64,000 nucleotides of DNA from Macrostomum hystrix (lineage: Eukaryota > Platyhelminthes > Macrostomidae), in assembly GCA_950097015.1 (NCBI GenBank), contig CATNEN010000038.1, positions 13,076,001-13,140,000 of the forward strand. Reading direction: 5' to 3'. Positions 11,410 through 22,434 of the stretch are shown piece after piece. The notes below the pieces were generated by a model that did no database searches, was not told the DNA's origin, and saw only the letters and a list, made by a program, of their open reading frames with translations. Position 1 is the first letter of the stretch. The number at the start of each line of letters is the position of its first letter. Both the position numbers and the translations under genes were made by a program.

Positions 11410-12711
11410 TCATTCAGGTAGTCGATTGCCATAGACAGTGCTAGTGTGCGATGCTGGTAGTAGATGTAGCACAATCACAATACTGAGTACTGTGCAGGTC
11501 AGATAGAACTCGAACAGAAACTTGTCGATGACCTCGGCTATGAAGAGCCATTTAGCTCGCTCCATTCGGTTCAGATCAACTTCGTCGTCGCTCGTGACAG
11601 TGGTGGTGCCTTTTTCAGCGATTCTGTCAAAGCCTTCGGCAAAGGCAGCCTCCTTCCAGCGCAGCCTGGTGAAGGTGACGGGCCCCAAGAATCGCCGACT
11701 GATGCGCCAGAGCCAAAGCGGAACAGCCGGACATGGATCAGTGTCACCACGGCTTTGCACGTGCATCACAATGGTTGCCATGATCAGAGACAGAGAGTTC
11801 AGCGTCATCACGGTAGTCAGAAAGATGCCAATTATTGGCGTTGAGTTAGACTCTGGTGTGTTCTCAGCTATGAGAAGTTCTAGAAAATATAGAAATAAGA
11901 ACACGGTGAGACCAATCTCAATCTTCTCTGCAATGTGGCAGGGTAGCCAGAAGCTGAAGAGGGTTAAAATGCAGAGCATGATGCTTGGGGCAATCACAGT
12001 GTAGGAATAGTACAGAGCTTTTCGTTCAATGTGAATCCGTAGTCGAAGCATAGAAAACGTCAAGTTGTTGAGCGTATTTTGCAGCGAACGTTGCATCTGC
12101 AGTCCGGATACCTTGAGCTCAGAGTGTTCCTCCAAGTCGGCTTTGTCAACAGCGAGTCCTCTGCCGACTGGGGTCTGGAGGTCGATCTGTCTGATGTCGT
12201 AGGTCCACGAGGCAAAAACAATGTCGCAGAACTGATGATCGAATGGGAAATAGAGAACATCAACACTGCATGAGCTTTTGATTGTGGTTGGAATGCTCCA
12301 TAGCACGTGGCCTGTGTGGCTGACAGTAACCCTGCTGCTGTTGTCATGAATGAACCCGTCATTACCATCAGCGGCATTGTTGTACACGTAGATATCTGGC
12401 AGCCAGACCTGAGTGGCGGGCAGCACGAGCTCTGTAATGCCGGAGAAATTTCTGGGGCTCCAGGTAAGTCTCTCGTCGCGCCAGGATTCAATGACAACGA
12501 CATTCATGTGCAGTATTTGGTTCTTCTCATCCAGGTCCATCAAACGATTGAGTTTGACGCTGAAGGTGACATTCAGGACAGTGCTGGCTAGAAACACTGG
12601 TCGGGAGCTCTGCTCGTAGGCACTAGTCAAACTCAGGTAGAGATCGTCGTAACTGCTTGACCTCCCCACTGCCGCAGTTATGAGAAGAAAGGCAAAAACT
12701 GGCGACAGCAT
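11410..12711 (-). CDS. Cys-loop ligand-gated ion channel subunit, nicotinic-like, intronless
   Basis: A single uninterrupted frame of 433 residues, the usual size of a pentameric receptor subunit in the plasma membrane. A signal peptide covers about residues 1-18. The extracellular domain shows loop D (ESWRDERLTW), loop A (WLPDIYVYNNA), the Cys-loop C148-C162 with FPFDHQ, and loop B (SWTYDI). Four membrane segments lie at about 233-256, 262-283, 292-316 and 394-418, with a short TM3-TM4 loop. TM2 begins AEKIEIGLTVFLF: Glu at -1' argues for a cation channel and Leu 9' is kept, but position 2' is Glu instead of the usual Ser/Thr. No vicinal Cys pair occurs in loop C, so this is a non-alpha or highly divergent subunit; the ligand cannot be predicted. 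The absence of introns is odd for this family and may mark a retrocopy that stayed intact. Confidence 0.93.
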   Translation of the reverse strand: MLSPVFAFLLITAAVGRSSSYDDLYLSLTSAYEQSSRPVFLASTVLNVTFSVKLNRLMDLDEKNQILHMNVVVIESWRDERLTWSPRNFSGITELVLPATQVWLPDIYVYNNAADGNDGFIHDNSSRVTVSHTGHVLWSIPTTIKSSCSVDVLYFPFDHQFCDIVFASWTYDIRQIDLQTPVGRGLAVDKADLEEHSELKVSGLQMQRSLQNTLNNLTFSMLRLRIHIERKALYYSYTVIAPSIMLCILTLFSFWLPCHIAEKIEIGLTVFLFLYFLELLIAENTPESNSTPIIGIFLTTVMTLNSLSLIMATIVMHVQSRGDTDPCPAVPLWLWRISRRFLGPVTFTRLRWKEAAFAEGFDRIAEKGTTTVTSDDEVDLNRMERAKWLFIAEVIDKFLFEFYLTCTVLSIVIVLHLLPASHTSTVYGNRLPE

Positions 12712-13679
12712 TACTTTCTACGAATCCTACAGTTTTGTCTGTGCAGGAATTCTTCCACCAGAAGACCAAGCAACAGTTCTGGTCTATATTCTGGGCGTAG
12801 TGACCATAATCCGATTTATTCCAAATTGACACGAGAGAAGTCAAACAAGGGAGGGCTGCACCGTCATTGGCCTCGAGGAGTTTCGGAGAACAGAGTCAGC
12901 CAGACCGTGAGCGTGGGGAAGGAAGAAGCCCTTTCTACCCTCTAGCCTCTGTCCATTCTTCTCTCTCCCTGTGTCGTGAGCGGAATTAAAGACACGGACA
13001 ACTGATTTAGCAGTGCATTGCGGACTGGGACAGACTATTTGAGAGTAAGGGACCTGAACACGAGTCCTCAGAATGAAGTTTTAGTAGCGGGATACGAGTG
13101 GGCAGAAACTCTGCCCCAGCTGCACCGCAAAGTGATGAAGGGAGCCGGGGAAGAGAAAGTTTCGAACTCTCAGCAGGAATACATTAATGTACACGTTCAT
13201 GAGCTCATGCTCCCGACTGCCACTCTCTATGGAATTGAGTGGACTCTGGATATCATCGTGTCCTCGATATTCTCAATTTCATGAGTCTTCCCTAGTATGA
13301 AGCAAAAAAGTGAAAATAAATTTAGCTCGTATATTTTATAATATAGAGTCTGATATCCCAATGGATGTGTCCTAAGCCTGTAGTTCAGAATGAGTCCTCA
13401 GAAAAAGAACTCAGCGTCAGGAACAAAAGTGACTGAAAATCACTTGTCACCTGATACCCGGAACGCTGATGAGGAGCCGATGTTTCAGGTCTAATGTATT
13501 GTGATAACTGTACGTATGTCTGCTCGTCATTGGTTTAAGGAGCAAAGCCACAGTCTTAATGAAGTCGGTTGGAGACGGCTGTGGATGAGTTGTTTAAAAA
13601 ACTATCGTCAGTATAGCTCGATCAGCCGAATTGACAAATCGAGCCCTTTATAAAAGGTCTTATTGCAAAGTATGCTGGG
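12712..13679. other. Upstream of the ion channel gene, no gene seen
   Basis: 5' flank of the receptor gene and intergenic DNA. Open frames such as 13018-13284 have no domain. A CTGATGAG motif near 13470 lacks the rest of a hammerhead core. Confidence 0.45.
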
Positions 13680-15300
13680 TAAGCCTAGGGATTGATATCG
13701 GCTTGTGCATTTCGCCAAGGTGGGGCTTGACTTACTTGACTTAGCTGCAGGGGTCATCCTTCGAATGCAGCGGGGAGGCGTTGCCGCCCATTCCGCTAGC
13801 CCCTGGCGACCAGGGGCAACTAAAGCTGTGCGGTGTCGCGCAGGGGGATCCGGTGATGCCGGCGTCCACAGCACGGTCATTCTCCGGAGAGTCCAGGAGG
13901 TAGAGAGTCGCTCGCCCGGTGGCCCTAGGTAACGGACGAGCTGGCAGATGTCCTCAGGCCTGAAAACGTCGGAGAGATCCAGGTTTGGGCCGAGATAGGT
14001 AAGCCTGTCCTGAGTAAAGGCAGGGCAGTCGCAGATAAAATGCTCTGCATCCTCAACGTAGGATGGGTAGAAAGGGTACTCCTCACTGCAAGGGCCATGG
14101 TGACTGCCGTGATGTCCGTGCGGTTTAATCCAGGTAGGGCTTTGCGGAGAGCAGTGGATGGACAAGGAACAGCAGCGCGAGACTGTCGACAATCGGCGGC
14201 GTTGATCCACCTGTCCTTGTGCTTAGAGGCCACCCACTGGTTAATCCAAGTGGTGACGACGGCGATAGGGGTGGAGACCGCAGGCAGGGGGCCAAAAAGC
14301 GAACCCGTCTAATCGGCCTTGGCGAGGCTGTGGGCCAATTCGTCACAGGGGTGGCCAGAGTGCCCTGGAATCCACATTAGGGACACCTTGTCATGGGTCC
14401 GTAGACATTTTGATTGATCAGTTCCGGGACGCAGGAGCTGATGGCGAGTTTATGCCAGTGTGCTGTGCTACGCTAGAGCGGCAGCTGGACTCGGCGCACT
14501 CGGGGCTGCTCCGTGCGGCCTTTCAAGCCTACGAGAGCGTCGGGACCGAGGCTCTGTACGAGAGAGCCCAGCTGCAACGCCCGTCCACCATCCTGCGCCA
14601 GCGGCGACTTCGGCTAGCGGGCCACGTAATTCGGGCCGAGAGCTACTGCCGCCAGCCTGCCCAGGACGTCCTGCTGCTCACCCTGCAGGGCCCGTTCAGG
14701 CGCGGCCAGGCTCGGACCCGCCGCTATGTCGACTGCTTGCTGAGCGACGCCTGGGCGCCCGACACTGCCACCGGCGCGGACCATGCTCGCGCGCTGGCTC
14801 TGCGGCGCGCCATCTGACGCTGCCTCCCTGACTTTTGGGGCTAGCGTCTCTTGTTGTTGTTGTTGTTGTTGTTGCTGGGAGAAGGTTGCCACAGTTCTCC
14901 CTCCTGGCATAATGCAGTAGCCGAAACCAGATACAGAGTTGATTTGCGAATCGTCGGTGAAGCAGTGTATTTCACGGGGTTGGCCGTGGTCACGCACTTC
15001 CTGGCAAAGCGGAATGCTGGTTTTGAATTTGAGAGGTGGGCACAGCGTCGACGGAATACCGTCTGAGAGAATTTTGAGGCCCTCTGCTGTGTCCAGGTCC
15101 CGTAGGCTAAAGTCGCCGTGGGGCCTGAGGTTCCGCTTGCTGAAGGCAATCGTAGTGTAACAATAGTCTAACAATAGTAGTGTAAATCCACCAGAGACGG
15201 CGGGGGGCCAAGGTGAGGCTTTCAGTTTCACTTTCACTGCAGGCACTAACAGCAATGCACTTCAATTTCACCTGGCGGCGATGGGGATGCAAGTGTGGAC
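13680..15300 (-). mobile_element. Decayed non-LTR retrotransposon with RNase H, split by an insertion
   Basis: Read leftward. Fragments near 15250-15180 encode APRRLWWIYTTIV, typical of the LINE reverse-transcriptase thumb. Then comes the start of an RNase H domain (HCFTDDSQINSVSGFGYCI, about 15010-14900). After an interruption, the RNase H C-terminus follows (VSLMWIPGHSGHPCDELAHSLAKA, about 14395-14305). Next is a tail with a CR-rich segment and a [11 protein letters not shown] region (about 14060-13980). The frame is broken by several shifts and stops, and the 5' two thirds of the element are missing. RNase H places it with I-like LINE groups. The middle of RNase H is replaced by the opposite-strand insertion at about 14410-14874. 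Confidence 0.82.
14410..14874 (+). mobile_element. 5'-truncated LINE tail nested in another LINE, with (TTG)n end
   Basis: A 135-residue frame (14410-14817) has the block RRLRLAGHVIRAESYC and a following GPFRRGQARTRRYVDCLL, the conserved C-terminal tail of RTE-like and related reverse transcriptases. It stops at 14817, and a short 3' UTR leads into (TTG)8 at 14851-14874, a typical LINE 3' microsatellite tail. Both sides flank parts of the RNase H domain of the opposite-strand LINE, so this is a later insertion. It is GC-rich and intact compared with its host, consistent with being younger. The clade name is inference. Confidence 0.8.
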
Positions 15301-15591
15301 CCGATTAGTAATTGAGGTTATCCCCCCTCCCCGCGGGCAAAATTGAAGTTATTTAGTTTGAAATAGAAGTTGAAAACCAATAGTCGTAGTACAGCTCATG
15401 TACAGCGCACTACAGTTCCAGTCACATTGCGGTGCACTAAAGAGGGTAAAAACACAACATAAAGGACTAGAGAATTTCAAGAAGATGCTGTCCAGTTAGG
15501 CATAACAGTGATCTCAAAACTGGAGCTAGAATGGCTATGTTGCAGTCAATTCAGTCTATGCAGACTAAGCATGGCTATGTACTTGTAGCTG

Positions 15592-15922
15592 AGGGGGGTC
15601 GGTGGCAGAGCGGTTAATGCGTTTGCCTCTCGCACCACGGTCCTTAAGTTCGATTCCACGGCGAGGCCACAGTTGGGGCGCAGCCACAGAGAGAAGGCAT
15701 TGGGGGCTTGTTGTGCAATTTACGCCCTGTAAATGTACACTGCCTGACGATGAGAAAGTCAGGGCAGATGTACACACCTGTGTGAGCGTGTGCATGCGTA
15801 CATCTGTGTGCGTGTGTGCTCAGGAGTCAGCGAAATGGGCAGAATTGTCTCCACGCTGGCTGCGGGTCTAGTGTCACTAAATGATGCGCCATTGCCCGCA
15901 GCCCTCCTGCAATTACTATTTT
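15592..15922 (+). mobile_element. tRNA-derived SINE, copy 1
   Basis: The head has a pol III box A (TGGCAGAGCGG) and a box B (GTTCGATTCC) at tRNA spacing. A body shared with the copies at 20.3 and 29.3 kb follows (CTGCCTGACGATGA, GTGTGAGCGTGTGC, CCCGCAGCCCTCCTGCAATT). It is flanked by a perfect 16-bp target duplication TATGTACTTGTAGCTG at 15576-15591 and 15923-15938, which fixes the ends and shows LINE-type mobilisation. The tRNA part does not look like a working tRNA gene. Confidence 0.92.
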
Positions 15923-16175
15923 TATGTACTTGTAGCTGCAGCCCACGGATAACTAGCTTACCCATCAAGTAGTCATGAAAGGATTCGCCAATTTGTACCC
16001 CCAGCCAATGAATGCCGACTTGAATGATGAATGATTTGATTGGTTGCAGCTTTGGAGGATGAATTATAAATGCTAAATATTCATGCACAAGATATATTAC
16101 ACGACAATAATTTATAAACAGAGTAACCAGCATAAATTTTGCAAGGCCCTGTGCGTGCAAAGCAAGTAAGCCCAG

Positions 16176-19100
16176 ATGACAACCTACCAAGTAGTGGACT
16201 GCGGCTCCAATGCCACTGACGAGCAGTGCATAGAGGAACAATGGGGCCAGGCGGCCACTTACAGTGTGCCTCATCTGGCTGTGCTCACAGCAGCCCTTCT
16301 GCTCATCTTCTGCATCGGCTGCATCGGAAATCTCATCACCTGCGCTGTTATTGTGCGCAGCCAGTTTATGCGAACAGCTACTAATTTCTACCTGTTTAAC
16401 TTGAGTCTGTCCGACCTCGTGGTGCTCTGGTCCCGACTGCCTTTCGATCTGCTCACCCACTGGAGACGATATCCCTTTCCGGAGAGCCAACTGTTGTGTG
16501 TTGGCTCCGGATTCCTGGCCGAAACGTGCACATACTGCTCCGCACTGACTGTCACGACCTTGACTGTGGAGCGTTACTGCGCCATCTGCCGTCCCATGCA
16601 GGTCTGCCTAAACAGTCGCCATTTGCATTGGCAGACAGCTTTCATGCTGGGTAGAGGGAGGGGGTGCGGACCTAGCGAAGGAGTGAAAAGAGGGAATATT
16701 CAAGCCCATACGACAGAGTGGAACTCTTGTCCTCTACTCAGATGAAAATTCATTGAGTTGATGCTGCTCAATTAAGTAATTCTTTTTTGCTTGCACTGCC
16801 ATTCACTGGAGCAATTCGATCCAATTTGCGATCCAGATTTTTCACAAAATGCATGTTTTTATACGAGTACATAATCTGAGTTCTGATATCCTTATTTGTA
16901 CAACGTGCCTTTCAAGAGCAGTGCTTCAGCCCTCTAATCAATACAACACATTATATATATCATTAGATGTCAATCTTAATTGGCCTCCTCGTTTGAGAAC
17001 TTACAAGTGTAAGTTAATAAGCGAAAAACCCACTCTAAAAACTGAACTAGTTATACGAACTACTAAATGGAGTTTATAAGATTCCTAAGCACCGGTTGTG
17101 ACAATCTACCTGGGTTTATTCCGCAAATAGTTGATCTTCAGGTTTCAGGCCGTAGCCGAAGCAATGAGGGTGGATAAAAGATCAATTCCCATGTGAGGAA
17201 AAATGTGAAAGCCTGCAGAACTCCCATGAATGGATAACAGAGCGAAAGCCGACCTGAATTCACAGGCACGCCGGGGGCTCGGACTGAGCCGATCAGTAAA
17301 AGCGATCGCAGCTTCCTGGCTCATCTCGGCCTGCCTCTCGGGTGTGATGAGCTCGCAGCTGGGCTTTGAGGTGCTAATCAGAAATGATTCAAGCACGGCT
17401 TACATCGGCCGCGTTCTACCCGAGTCGCGCATCTGCGAGGTAACAAAAACGCGGCGAATTCCCTACTCATTCCTGGCCTCCTCGCTGCTGCTGTTCGTGG
17501 GCCCCATGCTGCTCATGGCTTGCATGTACGTGCGCATCGGTGCGGTGGTGCACCGCTCGCTGAATCCGCCTAAGCGCAAGAGCTCGGCCGGCTCCGTGCA
17601 CAGTCACACCAGCGATGAGAGGCGCGCTGTGCAGAAGGCCCGCGGCCGCAAGACGCTGCTCAAGCTGCTGGGTGAGCCCGCATTTCAGAAGCAATATCAC
17701 TTTTCACTAGGCTGCACGATTTCAAGGGAGACTGTGTGATTCAAATGTGGGTTCATTAGGATGCCAAACCAACAAAGGATGTACGCCGTGGCCTCAGGCA
17801 CAGTGCAACCTTACAGAGCACGTCTCGTTTCTCAACGCCTTCGCTAACGAGTGTGGTTGGGACGAGAATTCGGTCTCGAACCGTGTTGGGATAAAAGAGA
17901 CATTCACGATTTTAATTTTAATATACTTCTTCGTATTGGTATCGTCGTATAGGCTTTACACTTTGGGCTTAAGCTTATTTTAGTTGTGTCATCGAAGCTT
18001 CGTTGGTATTTTGAACTCTTAATTTTCGCCTTTACTACGAAAATTTACGTTTTTTCAGGAAAACGATTGCTATGAATTCACTTTTACTTATTTGTCACTT
18101 TCAAAACATATCTCAGCTTATTGTTTAATGATACTTGGGTAGCGCTATAAAATTCACATTAGAATCTAAATTAGCCTCGTTGAAACACTCACCACTTAAG
18201 GACATACAAATGCGAGTATAATTGTGCATCAAGAAGTGCCTCAGAGAGAGCATTCCAAATTCACAAGAACAGGAATTTTAGAGTGGAATTACTCGGGCAA
18301 GCTGCTGATATTTTTTAATGGATCGGGAGCTTCTTCGAGTTTGGTGCGAAGTACTCACAGCGTAAAATTATTTTTAATTTTTGCTACCTCCTCGGTGAAG
18401 CTAAAGCCAATCCAGACTAGTCAGCGAAACATACAATTGCCAGTCGACTGAATAGCTATTAGTCCGTTGCCCGTGGAAAAAAATTAAACAACTCAGACCA
18501 TTGGAAATTAGGTAGTAATTATATATAAATTAGGTAAAAAAAGATAAAACTAGGTACAACAGGACTTCAGCATAAAAGCTACTGGAAAGGGGACTAGCTA
18601 GGCAGTAGATCAACATGAGTAATGGTAATATGGCAACAAGGTGCGCATTACAGCATCAGGTGGATAACAGAAGATAAAATACTTGTTTATAGAATAAACT
18701 CTAACTCAAATATTGTGAGAAGGTCACAATGCAAAGGTCGTGTGAATTCTTGACTTCTCCTGCTTTTAATAATTTTTCTGCAGTGGGCATCGTCCTGGCC
18801 TTCTTCCTATGCTACGCGCCCTTTCATCTGTCCCGAATTCTGGCCGATGTGGTCCCGAAAGAGGCCTTCTGCAGCGACTGTGCTATCAGTCGCATCCAGC
18901 AGGCACTCTTCCACGTCTCTGGGCCGCTGTTCTTTGGCTCTTCCATTGCCAATCCGATCCTCTACAACCTGATGTCGTTGAAGTTCCGGCGTGCATTTCG
19001 GGGCGTCATGCTGCGCCTGATCGGTCGGGGACCAGCCACTCAAGCTCGGAAACCCCAGGCCAGGCAGAGAGCCGACTGGCCCGGCGGCAGCTGCCGGCTC

Positions 19101-19439
19101 AGGCGGCTGCCTCACCTACATCAGCCGCAAGAAGATGAGGAGGAGGCAGTGTGCTTGCAAACACTGCGACAAGCGCGACCTGCCGAGGTCTCAGCTGGAG
19201 CTAGAGAAGCAGTAAGCCGCAATGGCAGTAAGTGTTCCGTCAATAGCAACAGCAGCCGCAGCGATAGCAGTCAGGAGAATATCGCCTGCAGCTGGCGGCG
19301 GCATCGTCACAGTCGTCGGCTCAGTCGACAGCAGAACGCCACCCTCGAGTCCCGAGGATCGCAGACTGCCGGAAACTCGCGAAACTTGCACTGCCAGGAC
19401 CATTTAATTTCGCAAAAACTGTCGATGGATACAAAGTGA
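16176..19439 (+). CDS. Class A peptide GPCR, neuromedin U / pyrokinin / CAPA receptor type
   Basis: Three coding exons, 16176-16601, 17266-17671 and 18784-19439, join with phases 0 and 1 into a 495-residue receptor of the plasma membrane. Visible marks are TM1 GN (CIGNLITC), the TM2 Asp (LSLSDLVVL), the TM3 Cys108, an ERY motif at 132-134 (VERYCAICRPM), TM6 FFLCYAPFH and TM7 NPILYNL. LPFDLLTHWRRYPFP after TM2 and the RPMQ-ARRGL junction resemble neuromedin U and insect pyrokinin/CAPA receptors, which couple to amidated neuropeptides through Gq. The C-terminal tail is long and Ser/Arg-rich. The first intron uses CAG|GTCTGC, the second CTGG|GTGAGC. It is the only host gene on the plus strand here. 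The subfamily is probable and the ligand is inferred. Confidence 0.9.
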
Positions 19440-20296
19440 ATCTACCTGCAAAAATGCATCGAAGTCCTGGATTTCACAGCATTAAGTCATGGCAATTTAC
19501 AGAACATATTATTTTACTCTAATGCTCTTTTACTAATACAGCGCAAGAAAAAATTTCACGCATATGCTAGACTGTGTAAGCTTTTTAGTCACAGTTGCAG
19601 GCGTAAAATAATATTTTGAATAACTATTGATTACCTAATAACTATTTAGGCCTGCCAAGGGATCCGAAGTATTACTTCGAGGGTTTATCATCCCCACTGT
19701 GGCGAAGGGTCCCTTGTGTGCAAGTTTGCGTATTAATCATGACAGGTGAATTGGGGGAAATATGGATTTGAAAATGCTGGAAATGCCTTCATTGTAAAAT
19801 AGTGTTCAGTGAAGATCTCTCAAGTGCTTAAGTTGCTCAGCAAAGTCCTACAGCTCATGCATCTAAAGCAAGAGTAAATTGAATGGCTCTTTCAAATGCA
19901 AATCTAAAAAAAGCAGTTTCTGAAAAATGCCATACTCGTATTAGACAAAGAGCTCTTGCATATCAGAGTGCATCGGGCATGATTAAATCTGACAGAAGCA
20001 TATTATTCAGAATTCGCTTGGCAGCCCTGATTTGCTGCGTTCTTCACTCCAAGGACCACTTTAGCTATATACTGTTGGTAGTTTACAGTTCTATGGTTCT
20101 TGCATTTTTAAACTTGAAAAAATCTACGAATTAGAATGTCCAAAAGTGCTGTGAAACTGCAGAGATGGTCTCGTTTTTTACATCAAGAGTCATCGATTCA
20201 AGCAACTTTGTCATGCTGCAATCGTGCGGCCTCAGGCTCATGACTGACCGTAAACGGGGCATAAAAACACATTACTAGTGAGTGAGTCTGCACTCA
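19440..20296. other. 3' flank of the GPCR gene, no gene seen
   Basis: AT-rich; holds the receptor 3' UTR and intergenic DNA. The open frame at 19883-20134 has no domain. Confidence 0.45.
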
Positions 20297-20600
20297 CTAG
20301 GGGGTGAGTGCAGAGCGGACTAGCACGCTTGCCTCTCGCAACAAGGTCCGTGAGCTCGATTCCACCCCGCTTTATTTGGGGCGTAGACGCGGAGAGAAGG
20401 CTTGGAGGCTTGTCGTGCAATTTAGGCCCTGTAGGCCTGTATAGTGAAAGTTTATCACACTGCCTGACGATGATAAAATGGCAGATGTGCAAACCTGTGC
20501 GAGTGTGTGCTTGCGTACATGTGTGCTGTGTGCTCAGGAGCCCGGGCAGAGAGCCACCAAATGATTTTTCCAGTGGCCACTGCCCGCAAACAAATATTAT
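20297..20600 (+). mobile_element. tRNA-derived SINE, copy 2 (diverged)
   Basis: Same family as 15592-15922: the tRNA-like head (GTGCAGAGCGGACTAGCACG, box B GCTCGATTCC), then the shared CTGCCTGACGATGA segment and the GTGCTCAGGAG tail. It is more diverged, and no clean target duplication is visible; CATTACTAGTG and CATTAGTAGTC on the two sides may be a worn one. The ends are approximate. Confidence 0.8.
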
Positions 20601-22434
20601 TATTCTTATTGTTACTAATATTTTTGTATTTATTATTATTATGCATTAGTAGTCAATTGCAGAACAAGCTTGGAAACAGCTGAGCGCTAACAGTGGGCAG
20701 GAAACAGTTCGGGGCCGGGCAGGGCATAACGGTTAGCAGTCGGGAAGGTCGAAAACGAGTTAGACTTTTCGAAAACGACCCATCCGACTGGAATGGAGTT
20801 AGACTAAAAACTGCACAGACTGGAAGAGGATAAAGCGAACAGTCTTCCTAAAAATATTTTTGTATTTCGCACTGCTTGCCGTGAGATCGATTCTGTTGAT
20901 TCGATTTGATTTGTACATTCATCAGTGCTGATGAACTTTCGTTAAAGTGCTTGCGATTCGCCACGAATTAGTGATCACCCGTTTTACTTTCTTACTGTTC
21001 CAGATTTTTGTCCCATCATCGGTTATAGCAGTGTACCAAGTCATCAGGTTTTTTTTAATAACAGTCATCCGCCTTGTGGGACTTTTTTCAGAACTTCCAC
21101 AATCTACCTACCGTCTTGTGCTTCATTCAGTAAGCCTTGGTTTCCAAGAAATTTCTTTCACATATGTAGTAAGTTTTTTTGCATCCGAAGCCTTTATCTA
21201 ATAACGCCGCAAAGTCACTATTATACTGACATCAATATTGTAAAGCTGGCCCTCTTATATAGGAGTGTCTATAAATTAATGTATTCTGCTTATAACTGGC
21301 TTGTTGTGCCTTCCAGCATTGCTGAAAAGGCAGCATGCCAACAAGGCATTGTGCGTGCTCTCGTCTTGCTGTCCAATCCCTACTTTAATATAACCGTAAA
21401 AAACTTTGACTATTCAGGAAAGCCGACGCAATCAGATCCGGCCAAATTAGGCTACTAAGAAAGTTGAGTTGTGTTCAGAACAGCACAGAATATTAAATAA
21501 GGCCAAAAATGGTCGTGGTTGTTGAGTGACGAGTTTCTTCACATCGGACAGCTTCGTCTCGAGACATCACGCATCCACTTCAGATAATGAACCTATAAAT
21601 ACATTTGTGAGTTTCAACAGTACATGTACCAGAATACCCAATACGGGCATCGCAACTATAGTATACTCGTACATGTATTTGGCCCAGCCTTAACGCGCAC
21701 GGCATGAGAAGTTAGCTTTTCTAAATTCCTACTTACTCTGAAGACGATTTTTTGCTATTTCGTAGTCAATTTCAGATGGCACACTTAACGCACTGCAGGA
21801 CTAGTAAATGTGGTTCCTCTGAGTCTGTCAGAGCTTCGGGATCGCTTTGGTACCAGCTTGGGTAATTGAGACTGGGTGTCGCGTCCCCCGTTTCCATGAC
21901 TGAACAGCCGTACGCAGTCTTCAGATGTTGCGCGTATATAATACGCGAAATAATAAAAAATATTTTGCTGACTTGCTTTGAATTAAAACTGTCATGCAAT
22001 ATGGCAATTCTACGTAAAATTTTTAATACTCCCTAGTTAAGTAGTTTGAGTGTTAACTATTAACTGTGAATGCAGATATAAGGAAATTACATACACTAAC
22101 GGAATGACAAGTTAACGCGATTTTCACTTGAAACTAAACGTTTTATAATGCTGAATTATGGATTCATTTTCCAATACTACAATACAAAAACTTCAAGAGA
22201 AGCAAAATCAGATTTATTGCGATAAGCGAATCAATGAACAATGAATCAATGAAAACCACACAAAACAATCAGGCTTGCGAGTTGCAAAATAGCAGGCACA
22301 AATTCAAGAGACACATGATAGGTCAAGCAAGAGACACAATAGAGTAAAGGTCAGGAAAGAGAGAGTGACAGTCAACGTGACAGTGAATCCCATTAGACAA
22401 AGCATGTGAGTTTTGCAAGACGGCCGTCAGGAGC
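20601..22434. other. Intergenic between GPCR and CABLES 3' end, no gene seen
   Basis: AT-rich sequence with only shadow frames. A short block near 20700-20860 repeats GTTAGACT and CGAAAACGA motifs. The CABLES 3' UTR should lie in its right part. Confidence 0.45.

Noticed and set aside
11522-12619. Plus-strand ORFs up to 160 residues
   Set aside because: Shadows of the ion-channel gene on the other strand, with no domain.
13440-13500. Hammerhead ribozyme
   Set aside because: CTGATGAG is present but no CGAAA partner at stem II distance. Similar lone motifs occur near 4615 and 35300.
15592-15665. Functional tRNA gene
   Set aside because: Box A and B are present, but the sequence is the head of a repeated SINE with target duplications and does not fold into a clean cloverleaf by eye.
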